Source: Clostridia bacterium (lineage in GTDB: Bacteria; Bacillota; Clostridia; Christensenellales; Aristaeellaceae). From it: a stretch of 6,391 nucleotides of DNA. Below, one piece after another: positions 1-4,315 of this stretch. The first letter of the stretch is position 1, and each line of letters starts with the position of its first letter. The notes beneath the pieces were generated by a model. It did no database searches, was not told where the DNA came from, and saw only the letters and a list, made by a program, of their open reading frames with translations. The translations under genes and the position numbers were made by a program. The stretch covers positions 1 through 6,391 of the forward strand of contig JAEDIV010000147.1 in assembly GCA_016296675.1 (NCBI GenBank). Reading direction: 5' to 3'.

Positions 1-31
1 TGCTTACCCAGCAGATTTTCCAGCTTTTCAT
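1..31 (-). CDS. Possible start of a further minus-strand gene, cut by the window edge
   Basis: An ATG at 31-29 lies two bases after the stop of the 70-residue gene and opens a frame that stays open to the edge (MKSWKICWVS, ten codons). A GGAGG (42-46 on the plus strand as CCTCC) sits 10 bases upstream, the same spacing as for the gene at 292-594, and would allow translational coupling. The GGAGG is also just part of the Glu/Asp codons of the preceding gene, so it may be fortuitous. Too little sequence is present to name a product, and another frame is also open here. Confidence 0.3.
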   Translation of the reverse strand, partial: MKSWKICWVS

Positions 32-33
32 TC

Positions 34-246
34 TTATTCGTCCTCCTCGTCTTCCTCTTCGATTTCGCCGAAGCTGCTGTAACTGATGCTTCCGTATGTG
101 TAGCCGTTGTCGTTGTCGAGCATCACGGGGCAGTCCTCGTCGAACTGGCTCAGGTAGTCAATGAGCTCTCCAACCGTCATGGTGTGCTTGATCTGGTCCG
201 GTGCGTATCCTTCGCGGCGTCCTTCGATGGTGATGATGTTTGCCAT
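34..246 (-). CDS. Small hypothetical protein with acidic C-terminal tail (70 aa)
   Basis: No family can be named with certainty. The start is well supported: GAAGGAG lies 7 bases before the ATG at 246. The centre (about residues 22-45, TVGELIDYLSQFDEDCPVML) resembles the short 'TVgELIeaL..yDpdaeV' segment common in small phage and mobile-element proteins, predicting a compact helix then strand. Residues 60-70 are almost all Glu/Asp, giving a strongly acidic tail. There is no signal peptide or membrane segment. It lies 45 bases downstream of the gene at 292-594 on the same strand, with no terminator between, so the two are probably co-transcribed. An acidic tail could bind a basic partner or mimic nucleic acid, but that is speculation. 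Confidence 0.75.
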   Translation of the reverse strand: MANIITIEGRREGYAPDQIKHTMTVGELIDYLSQFDEDCPVMLDNDNGYTYGSISYSSFGEIEEEDEEDE

Positions 247-291
247 GGTGTTTCTCCTTCTCCCCGTCGTGCCGGTAGGTCAGCTTCATTC

Positions 292-594
292 TTACTTTTT
301 CAGGTCGCTGTACTCGCGCTGTGCTTCTTCCAACTGGTGGCGCAGTTCGTTGATCTGGTTGGTGAGCGAGACCATACGATTGCTGATTTCCTCGGCCTTG
401 GTTGCGGTGGCGACCATGTCGCGGATGATCCGCATGCCGCCCGGCAGGTTGTAGATGTCAGCGATTTGCTGCTTGCCCTTGTGGCAGTCGATGATCGGGT
501 GGCGGGCGTAGACGAATTCGATTACGTCGTAGTCTTCGTCGTTGAGGTCGGCTTCGTTGATCTTAGCTCTCTCACAAAATTCATGCTTCATCAT
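292..594 (-). CDS. Hypothetical protein with probable C-terminal coiled coil (100 aa)
   Basis: Function unrecognised. The frame stays open upstream to 744, but GGAGG at 605-609 lies 10 bases before the ATG at 594 (protein begins MMKHEFCERA), whereas the upstream stretch is proline/glutamine-rich with no ribosome site and overlaps the nuclease leader, so I choose 594. Residues about 8-40 are acidic (NEADLNDEDYDVIEFVYARHP). Residues about 65-100 have a heptad-like pattern rich in Glu, Gln, Leu and Lys that predicts a coiled coil ending at the C-terminus, so it may oligomerise. It has no membrane segment or signal peptide. It is first of the two- or three-gene minus-strand unit running to the left edge, and divergent from the GIY-YIG gene. 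Confidence 0.75.
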   Translation of the reverse strand: MMKHEFCERAKINEADLNDEDYDVIEFVYARHPIIDCHKGKQQIADIYNLPGGMRIIRDMVATATKAEEISNRMVSLTNQINELRHQLEEAQREYSDLKK

Positions 595-645
595 GGTTTG
601 TGTTCCTCCGTGTGCTTCTTGTTGCTTGTTTTGCTCAACTTCTTG

Positions 646-656
646 ATTATATTGTA
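646..656 (-). promoter_or_regulatory. Candidate -10 region for the 292-594 gene
   Basis: Reading the minus strand, TACAAT (656-651) and TATAAT (651-646) overlap by one base in the AT-rich part of the divergent intergenic region, about 50 bases upstream of the ATG at 594. No convincing -35 box lies 16-18 bases upstream of either, so this is a weak call. I found no good plus-strand promoter for the nuclease gene in the same gap. Confidence 0.3.
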
Positions 657-738
657 CACCATAATACGGCGGTGATTTGCTCCGTCCTCGGATGTGACGT
701 TGGAGATCTTCTTGTGCTGGAACCGGTGGAGGATTCAG

Positions 739-1113
739 ATGCATAATCTCGGAAAAGCGAATTGTTTGGCTGGCGTTTACATGATAAGGAACAACACAAA
801 CGGGAAGGTTTATATTGGCTCAACATCCAATTTAGAAAACCGTTTCCACCTCCATCAATACCAGTTGGAACATGGATTGCACAAGAACAAACAGCTGCAG
901 GCTGATTACGATGCGCATAATCGGCTCCAGTTTGAATACCTTCACGTAGAGCTTGCTCCAAAGCAACATATCAGTCGAACACAGCGGCTTCGTCTTTATG
1001 ATCTCGAAAAAGATTTCATAGACAAGTATGATGCTTTGAATACCGGCTACAACACAGAGAACGTCAACCCGTGGCACTACAACCAAAGGCATGAAAAAAG
1101 CTCGGACGAATAA
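739..1113 (+). CDS. Stand-alone GIY-YIG domain nuclease (124 aa)
   Basis: A small endonuclease of the GIY-YIG superfamily, cutting DNA by a metal-dependent mechanism. GGAGG at 728-732 lies 6 bases before the ATG at 739, which is preferred over an upstream in-frame ATG at 694. The catalytic set looks complete and its spacing fits that of I-TevI as I recall it: GVY at residues 12-14 (Tyr14), YIG at 25-27 (Tyr25), Arg35, His39, His48, Glu90 and Asn105 in GYN. No DNA-recognition domain follows; the protein ends some 20 residues after the fold. It is therefore a minimal nuclease, like those found singly in phages, integrative elements and some chromosomes. The target is unknown. Its last codons form the 5' arm of the terminator at 1096-1127. 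It could be a homing-type, repair or defence nuclease; the sequence does not decide. Confidence 0.88.
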   Translation: MHNLGKANCLAGVYMIRNNTNGKVYIGSTSNLENRFHLHQYQLEHGLHKNKQLQADYDAHNRLQFEYLHVELAPKQHISRTQRLRLYDLEKDFIDKYDALNTGYNTENVNPWHYNQRHEKSSDE

Positions 1114-1398
1114 TCGCCCGAGCTTTTCTGTCATGTGAAGCTGATACTTCTTCTTGACGGGTGCACCTGATCGGCTACGCTTGATGTTCGGTTCCGCATC
1201 TGGGACGTATTCCAGAATATCAGAAATTGGACACTCAAACGCTTCGCAGATCAGGTTGATGTGTTCAAGGTTGACGTGGTCAGTGATCTCATGGTAGAGG
1301 TCATTGATCGTGTTGGGACGGATGCCTGTCATCCGTGCGAGGTCTGCCTGCGTCCACTTACGCTCGCCAAGGCGCGTGGACAAGTGAATCCTAATCAT
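832..1398 (-). CDS. Cro/C1 (XRE) family HTH regulator, reading frame lacking a stop before the terminator
   Basis: A short DNA-binding regulator of the XRE family. The start at 1398 is chosen because AAAGGGG (1406-1412) lies 7 bases before it; the ATG at 1404 is only one base from that site. Residues 1-65 form the five-helix HTH: GERKWTQADLARMTGI (11-26), recognition helix around RPNTINDLYHE (27-37), then VNLEHINLICEAFECPISDILEYVP (42-66). This matches compact regulators of about 70-90 residues. After a basic linker ending in Lys-Lys-Lys (82-84) the frame runs on without a stop, through the shared terminator (about codons 92-102) and antisense to the nuclease gene, to a stop at 832. Residues beyond about 88 are probably not real protein sequence: a +1 shift near the lysine codons would end at TGA 1133-1131, just before the hairpin. 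Either a stop has been lost or the mRNA is non-stop. Certain as an HTH, doubtful for its 3' end. Confidence 0.7.
   Translation of the reverse strand: MIRIHLSTRLGERKWTQADLARMTGIRPNTINDLYHEITDHVNLEHINLICEAFECPISDILEYVPDAEPNIKRSRSGAPVKKKYQLHMTEKLGRLFVRAFFMPLVVVPRVDVLCVVAGIQSIILVYEIFFEIIKTKPLCSTDMLLWSKLYVKVFKLEPIMRIVISLQLFVLVQSMFQLVLMEVETVF
1094..1127. terminator. Bidirectional intrinsic terminator between the convergent nuclease and HTH genes
   Basis: AAAAGCTCGG (1096-1105) pairs with CCGAGCTTTT (1118-1127) around a 12-base loop. On the minus strand the hairpin is followed by six T (1099-1094), a strong intrinsic terminator; on the plus strand by TTTTCT. The stop codon of the nuclease gene (1111-1113) lies in the loop, and the HTH frame reads through the whole element. 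Confidence 0.8.
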
Positions 1399-1459
1399 AG
1401 TCATGCCCCTTTATGATTATGATAGCACTCAGAAGACTTCGATTTCAGCGTTTTGTTAG

Positions 1460-1486
1460 ATTATATCTTTACGCGATAGATAATAA
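1460..1486 (-). promoter_or_regulatory. Weak candidate promoter for the HTH regulator
   Basis: A perfect TATAAT (1465-1460, minus strand) lies about 60 bases upstream of the regulator start. The -35 side is poor: only TTATTA at 1486-1481 with a 15-base spacer. An inverted repeat TATCT/AGATA (1464-1468 and 1478-1482) overlaps the -10 box and could be an operator for the regulator itself; its arms are only 5 bases, so this is suggestive only. Confidence 0.3.
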
Positions 1487-1500
1487 CGTATTCAGTTATA

Positions 1501-1545
1501 GACAAAGAAAGCTGCCACATGCAATACCAATACATGTGACAGCTT
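1501..1545 (-). terminator. Strong hairpin terminator downstream of ssrA
   Basis: Positions 1533-1545 and 1509-1521 form a 13-base-pair stem (AAGCTGTCACATG with CATGTGGCAGCTT on the minus strand, one G-U pair) and an 11-base loop, followed on the minus strand by TTTCTTTG. This fits an intrinsic terminator for the smpB-ssrA transcript, although it lies 88 bases beyond the mature tmRNA end. No plus-strand gene ends here. Confidence 0.6.
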
Positions 1546-1574
1546 CTCTTGTTAATGATCGAAATAAACAGTTA

Positions 1575-1622
1575 AGACGAACACTCTGCCGATCATGGAG
1601 ATCGTTGCAATAGAGTTCGTCT
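1575..1622 (-). other. Imperfect inverted repeat just beyond the tmRNA 3' end
   Basis: AGACGAAC and GTTCGTCT (1615-1622 and 1575-1582) pair around an inner part that continues with a UCU/AGA step and a CGAUC/GAUCG hairpin. In RNA this gives a long interrupted stem starting 10 bases after the CCA of tmRNA on the minus strand. The following bases are T-rich but not a clean T-tract. It may be a first terminator, a 3' processing signal, or the remains of something inserted next to ssrA. Apart from this hairpin, the one at 1509-1545 and the possible regulator promoter, I see nothing in 1413-1632. Confidence 0.45.
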
Positions 1623-1632
1623 CTGCTGCTTT

Positions 1633-1983
1633 TGGTGGAGGCGAGGGGGGTCGAACCCCTGTCCGAAAACCCGACGCCAAGAGCATCTCCGAGCGCAGTC
1701 TGTGTTTTGGGATTCCCCTCATGGGACTTCCGCAGACAGAATTCCCATTACGGTAGCTTCATAAATGCCGGTTCGGCTCAAAGCTTTGCCGAACCCGTTC
1801 CCTGCCTTTATGACGCCGGTGGCCTACGCCGCAGGAGGCTTAGGGTCGACGTTTGCTGCATTAAGCAGCAAAAGCGTAATTTTCGTTATTCGCAGTTATT
1901 TTTTTTCCCGCTTTTAAGGCAGATCGGGGCTGCCGCTCGCTTCTCTTAACCCCTGAATCCCCGTCGAAACCAAATACGCCCCC
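1633..1983 (-). ncRNA. ssrA: Transfer-messenger RNA (tmRNA)
   Basis: Rescues ribosomes stalled on mRNAs lacking a stop codon: it enters as alanyl-tRNA, then serves as a short template adding a degradation tag. The 5' end GGGGGCG (1983-1977) pairs with CGCCTCC before the discriminator and CCA, giving a seven-pair acceptor stem with the G3-U70 wobble that identifies it to alanyl-tRNA synthetase. The T arm is present: AGGGG, TTCGACC loop, CCCCT. CCA is encoded (1635-1633). Pseudoknot PK1 is visible just before the tag: GGCAG (1934-1930) with CTGCC (1922-1918), and loop CCCG (1928-1925) with CGGG (1910-1907). A GGTTCGGC/GCCGAACC hairpin (1770-1795) lies in the later pseudoknot region. The length, 351 bases, is normal for one-piece tmRNA. 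It lies 28 bases after smpB, so it is probably co-transcribed and processed; I see no clear promoter of its own. Confidence 0.97.
1861..1893 (-). other. tmRNA tag-peptide reading frame
   Basis: The internal message of tmRNA: resume codon GCG at 1893-1891, then codons ending in TAA at 1863-1861. It encodes ANNENYAFAA; with the alanine carried by tmRNA the tag is AANNENYAFAA. The ending Ala-Phe-Ala-Ala is a variant of the usual Ala-Leu-Ala-Ala signal recognised by ClpXP-type proteases. The A-rich stretch just upstream separates PK1 from the resume codon, as in other tmRNAs. Confidence 0.95.
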
Positions 1984-2011
1984 AAAGAGATTCGAAATAA
2001 CGAATTTACTT

Positions 2012-2482
2012 TTACTGGAATTTTCCGCGCATACCGCGCTCGATCTCGCGTTCGGCGTCGCGCTTTGCGATGTCGTCGCGCTTATCGTAGTTCTTCTTGC
2101 CCTTGCATAGGCCAAGCTGAAGCTTCATGCGGCCTTGCTTCAGATATACGCTCAAGGGAACCAGCGTAAGGCCTTTCTGCATGATCGCCTGTTCAAGCTT
2201 TCTGATTTCCGCCTTGTGCATCAAAAGCTTCTTGGGCCGCATGGGATCGGTGTTGAATATGTTGCCCTTTTCATAAGGGCTGATATGCATGCCGTGCACC
2301 CACATTTCGCCCTTTTCAACCGATGCATAGGAGTCTTTCAGATTGCATTTTCCAAGACGGATGGATTTTACTTCCGTTCCTCTGAGCTCAAGTCCGCATT
2401 CAAAGGATTCTTCGACGAAATAATCATGCCTCGCCTTTCGGTTCTGAGCCACGGTTTTAAGTTCCTCTTTGGGCACGATCAT
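2012..2482 (-). CDS. smpB: SsrA-binding protein SmpB (156 aa)
   Basis: Partner of tmRNA: binds its tRNA-like domain and delivers it to the empty A site of stalled ribosomes, the C-terminal tail probing the vacant mRNA channel. AAAGGAGGTGAA immediately precedes the ATG at 2482 (MIVPKEELKTVAQNRKARHDY), so an upstream in-frame ATG at 2503 is rejected. The family pattern is clear: NRKARHDYFVEESFECGLEL (about 13-32), GTEVKSIRLGKCNLKDSYA, then GEMWVHGMHISPYEKGN, and RPKKLLMHKAEI. The C-terminus has the typical basic, helix-forming tail with Lys/Arg/Asp/Glu repeats ending RGMRGKFQ. Length is normal for the family. It lies 28 bases upstream of ssrA on the same strand. The usual upstream partner in Bacillota, rnr (RNase R), is absent; a sulfatase-type gene is there instead. 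Confidence 0.97.
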   Translation of the reverse strand: MIVPKEELKTVAQNRKARHDYFVEESFECGLELRGTEVKSIRLGKCNLKDSYASVEKGEMWVHGMHISPYEKGNIFNTDPMRPKKLLMHKAEIRKLEQAIMQKGLTLVPLSVYLKQGRMKLQLGLCKGKKNYDKRDDIAKRDAEREIERGMRGKFQ

Positions 2483-2508
2483 TTCACCTCCTTTGAATTG
2501 CAAAACAT

Positions 2509-2537
2509 ATTATACCACGTTTTCGCCTGTTTGTAAA
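2509..2537 (-). promoter_or_regulatory. Promoter of smpB-ssrA
   Basis: On the minus strand TTTACA (2537-2532), a 17-base spacer and TATAAT (2514-2509) form a near-consensus vegetative promoter, strengthened by an extended -10 (TGG before TATAAT). Transcription would start about 20 bases before the smpB start codon, giving a very short leader. It lies directly after the sulfatase terminator, so smpB-ssrA is an independent unit. Confidence 0.8.
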
Positions 2538-2547
2538 CGGTGGGCGC

Positions 2548-2577
2548 AAAAAAGAAAGCCGGGCGAAAATGCCCGGC
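2548..2577 (-). terminator. Intrinsic terminator of the sulfatase gene
   Basis: On the minus strand GCCGGGC (2577-2571), loop ATTTTC and GCCCGGC (2564-2558) form a seven-pair GC stem, followed by TTTCTTTTTT (2557-2548). It begins 6 bases after the stop codon of the gene. Confidence 0.9.
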
Positions 2578-2583
2578 AAAAGT

Positions 2584-3984
2584 TTATGCGCCTGGGATCA
2601 TCGGATAGACCTTGTCAACCGGCGTCAGGCATCCGTCTTTCACAAATCCCTCCGGACGATCCTTTAAGGATTCGATCAGAAGCGCTCGCAGTTTGCTTAT
2701 GCGCTCAATGGCGCATGCATCGCTTATCGCGTTGTGCGTTTCGTTTTCGTCCTTGACAAGATCAAAATACTGCTCGCGTCCGGTCTTTGAGAACCATACA
2801 TATTTGTCGGTCTTCGTCACGATCCAATGGTTGGAAAGATCACCGTAGGTGTGCTCGCCGTGCAGGTATTCGCGTTCATCGTTGGGAGACAAAAGGCTGA
2901 TTCCGTCGGTGAAATCGCGCTTTTCGCCGCCTGCGATATCGACAAGGGTGGGAAGAACATCCCGAAGCTCGCAAACCTTGTCCTGCTTTCCGCGAAGATG
3001 GGTGCCGGAAAGAATCATCGGAACAGACGCGCTGCCTCTGTAGGGAAGCGATTTTCTAAAGAACATGTGATCCATCAGCATTTCACCGTGATCGCTCGTA
3101 AACATGATGACGGTGTTTTTCGGAAGCGCTTCAAGGAGACGCCCGATCTGATGATCAAGGTGCGTGATGCAGGCATAGTAGCCGATCAAAGCTTCGTTGG
3201 TCTGCGTTTCATCAAGCGTTCCGGTCAGGGAATCAAATTCCCATCCGCGTTCACTCAGCGCGCCTTCGTCGTTCCAGTCGCCGCGCACGGGCTTTCTCAG
3301 ATTCATGGATCTGTACATGTCGAAATAGCATTTCGGCGCATCCAGCGGGGGATGGGGGCGAACATAGGAAACATTCAGGAAAAACGGCTTTTCGCGGTCG
3401 CGGCGCCTTAAGAAATCGAGCGCGCGCTCGGTGACCCAGTTGGTCGGATGATATTTTTCTTCATACGGCCAGGGACGCGCAAGCCAGGAATTGCATTGAA
3501 GACCGGCATCGTCAATGTCTCTTGAGATACCTTTCTGATCCTTGAGCCAGTAAAGATAGTCGTCATAGAACGTCTGATGCTCGCATGCGGGCGTGTCGTC
3601 TCTTCTGTAATAATGCAGATATCCGTCGTGGATTTCGATGTTGTCAAATCCCATCAGCTTCCTCGGCGGATGCACGTGCATTTTGCCCACGCACTGCGTG
3701 TAATATCCTTCTTTGGACAGTTCGCCCGCGAGGGTATGCTCATATTCCCAGGGAAGGCCGTCCTGATATCCGACGCGTCCGTTTTTCTCCTGAGAGAGGC
3801 CGGTCAGAAGCGCAGCGCGCGCAGGAATGCAGGAAGGACAGGCGGTATACATATTGGGAAAATACGCGCCTCTTGCGGCAAGCGTATCAAGATAAGGCGT
3901 TTTCACATCCGGATGTCCAAGTATGCCCAAACAATCTCCGCGGAATTGATCGGCGACGATTAAAACGATGTTTGGCTTTGACAT
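2584..3984 (-). CDS. Sulfatase-family hydrolase (arylsulfatase / choline-sulfatase-like, 466 aa)
   Basis: A type I sulfatase of the alkaline phosphatase superfamily, expected to hydrolyse a sulfate ester (possibly a phosphate or phosphonate ester). GGAGG (3993-3997) lies 8 bases before the ATG at 3984. The signature CIPAR is at residues 52-56, followed by AALLTG; Cys52 is the residue converted to formylglycine and Arg56 its partner. Metal ligands are Asp12-Gln13 (ADQFRGD) and Asp298-His299 (TSDHGE); Lys101 and His103 (GKMH), His211 (RPHPP) and Lys311 complete the active site. The DQ/DH metal set with K-x-H resembles choline-sulfatase-type and phosphonate-monoester-hydrolase-type members more than classic DD/DN arylsulfatases; the substrate is not resolved. 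There is no signal peptide, so it is probably cytoplasmic. Activation needs a formylglycine-generating enzyme (anSME in anaerobes), not encoded here. It has its own promoter and terminator. Confidence 0.92.
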   Translation of the reverse strand: MSKPNIVLIVADQFRGDCLGILGHPDVKTPYLDTLAARGAYFPNMYTACPSCIPARAALLTGLSQEKNGRVGYQDGLPWEYEHTLAGELSKEGYYTQCVGKMHVHPPRKLMGFDNIEIHDGYLHYYRRDDTPACEHQTFYDDYLYWLKDQKGISRDIDDAGLQCNSWLARPWPYEEKYHPTNWVTERALDFLRRRDREKPFFLNVSYVRPHPPLDAPKCYFDMYRSMNLRKPVRGDWNDEGALSERGWEFDSLTGTLDETQTNEALIGYYACITHLDHQIGRLLEALPKNTVIMFTSDHGEMLMDHMFFRKSLPYRGSASVPMILSGTHLRGKQDKVCELRDVLPTLVDIAGGEKRDFTDGISLLSPNDEREYLHGEHTYGDLSNHWIVTKTDKYVWFSKTGREQYFDLVKDENETHNAISDACAIERISKLRALLIESLKDRPEGFVKDGCLTPVDKVYPMIPGA

Positions 3985-4014
3985 GTCATTTTCCTCCGTC
4001 CGTATTTATGCCTG

Positions 4015-4044
4015 ATTTTAACACGAAAGGGAACGGCGCGTCAA
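4015..4044 (-). promoter_or_regulatory. Promoter of the sulfatase gene
   Basis: On the minus strand TTGACG (4044-4039), an 18-base spacer and TAAAAT (4020-4015) with an extended -10 TGT just before it. It lies about 30 bases upstream of the start codon at 3984 and faces away from metK. No repressor site or riboswitch is evident on this strand. Confidence 0.65.
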
Positions 4045-4078
4045 CTCCATCAGAAATACAAATGATATTTACATGATT

Positions 4079-4117
4079 TTGCTTGTTTTGGATGCATTTC
4101 ATCTATAAAATGATATA
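4079..4117 (+). promoter_or_regulatory. Probable promoter region of metK
   Basis: Two overlapping choices exist upstream of the riboswitch: TTGCTT (4079-4084) with TATAAA (4104-4109), spacer 19; or TTGGAT (4088-4093) with GATATA (4112-4117), spacer 18. Neither is near consensus, and the sequence does not decide. Either would start transcription some 10-20 bases before the aptamer. Confidence 0.4.
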
Positions 4118-4134
4118 CGGAAAAACAAGGATTG

Positions 4135-4231
4135 GCCTTATCAAGAGTGGTTGAGGGACGGGCCCGATGAAACCCGGCAACCGGCTGTGCCCGGTGCCAA
4201 TTCCCGCGCCGTAAAAGGCGAAAGATGAGGC
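4135..4231 (+). ncRNA. SAM-I (S-box) riboswitch aptamer
   Basis: Senses S-adenosylmethionine and shuts off metK, the gene that makes it. The conserved S-box core is present in order: CTTATCAAGAG (4137-4147), GAGGGAC, GGCCCGATGAAACCCGGCAA, GGTGCCAATTCC and AAAGATGA near the end. P1 is formed by GCCTTATC (4135-4142) with GATGAGGC (4224-4231), eight pairs with one wobble. Known of the family: bound SAM stabilises P1 and lets the downstream terminator fold. Confidence 0.96.
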
Positions 4232-4285
4232 GGGTTTTCACAGATAAAGTATGTGGACTCGCTGAAACGGCGGGTCCTGTTTTTT
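4229..4285 (+). terminator. Riboswitch expression platform: terminator and competing antiterminator
   Basis: The terminator stem is GGACTCGC (4255-4262) with GCGGGTCC (4270-4277), seven-base loop, followed by TGTTTTTT. The predicted antiterminator pairs GGCGGGT (4229-4235) with ACTCGCT (4257-4263). It uses bases of the 3' strand of P1 and of the terminator 5' arm, so the two states exclude each other. With SAM bound, P1 holds 4224-4231, the terminator forms and transcription stops before metK. The pairings are read from sequence; the mechanism is that established for S-box leaders. Confidence 0.85.
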
Positions 4286-4315
4286 ACGCAATTATGAAAG
4301 GAAGACTCATTTACC

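Noticed and set aside
725..732. GGTGGAGG shared with the end of ssrA (1634-1641), considered as an attachment-site repeat
   Set aside because: Only eight bases match, and here it is the ribosome site of the nuclease gene; too short to be an att repeat.
694..744. Longer starts for the GIY-YIG gene (694) and for the coiled-coil gene (744)
   Set aside because: Both genes have strong GGAGG sites just before the internal ATGs at 739 and 594; the longer versions would overlap each other and add unconserved-looking residues.
1093..1105. A-rich run followed by a hairpin near the nuclease stop, considered as a -1 frameshift site
   Set aside because: The codon phasing (GAA AAA AGC) does not fit the X XXY YYZ rule, and the hairpin is better explained as the terminator.
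1413..1613. Plus-strand open frame of 66 codons between the HTH gene and ssrA
   Set aside because: It runs across two RNA hairpins, has no good ribosome site and its Arg-rich composition looks non-coding.
2827..3411. Plus-strand open frame of 194 codons inside the sulfatase gene
   Set aside because: Antisense shadow of a clear sulfatase, with no domain and no ribosome site that I could see.
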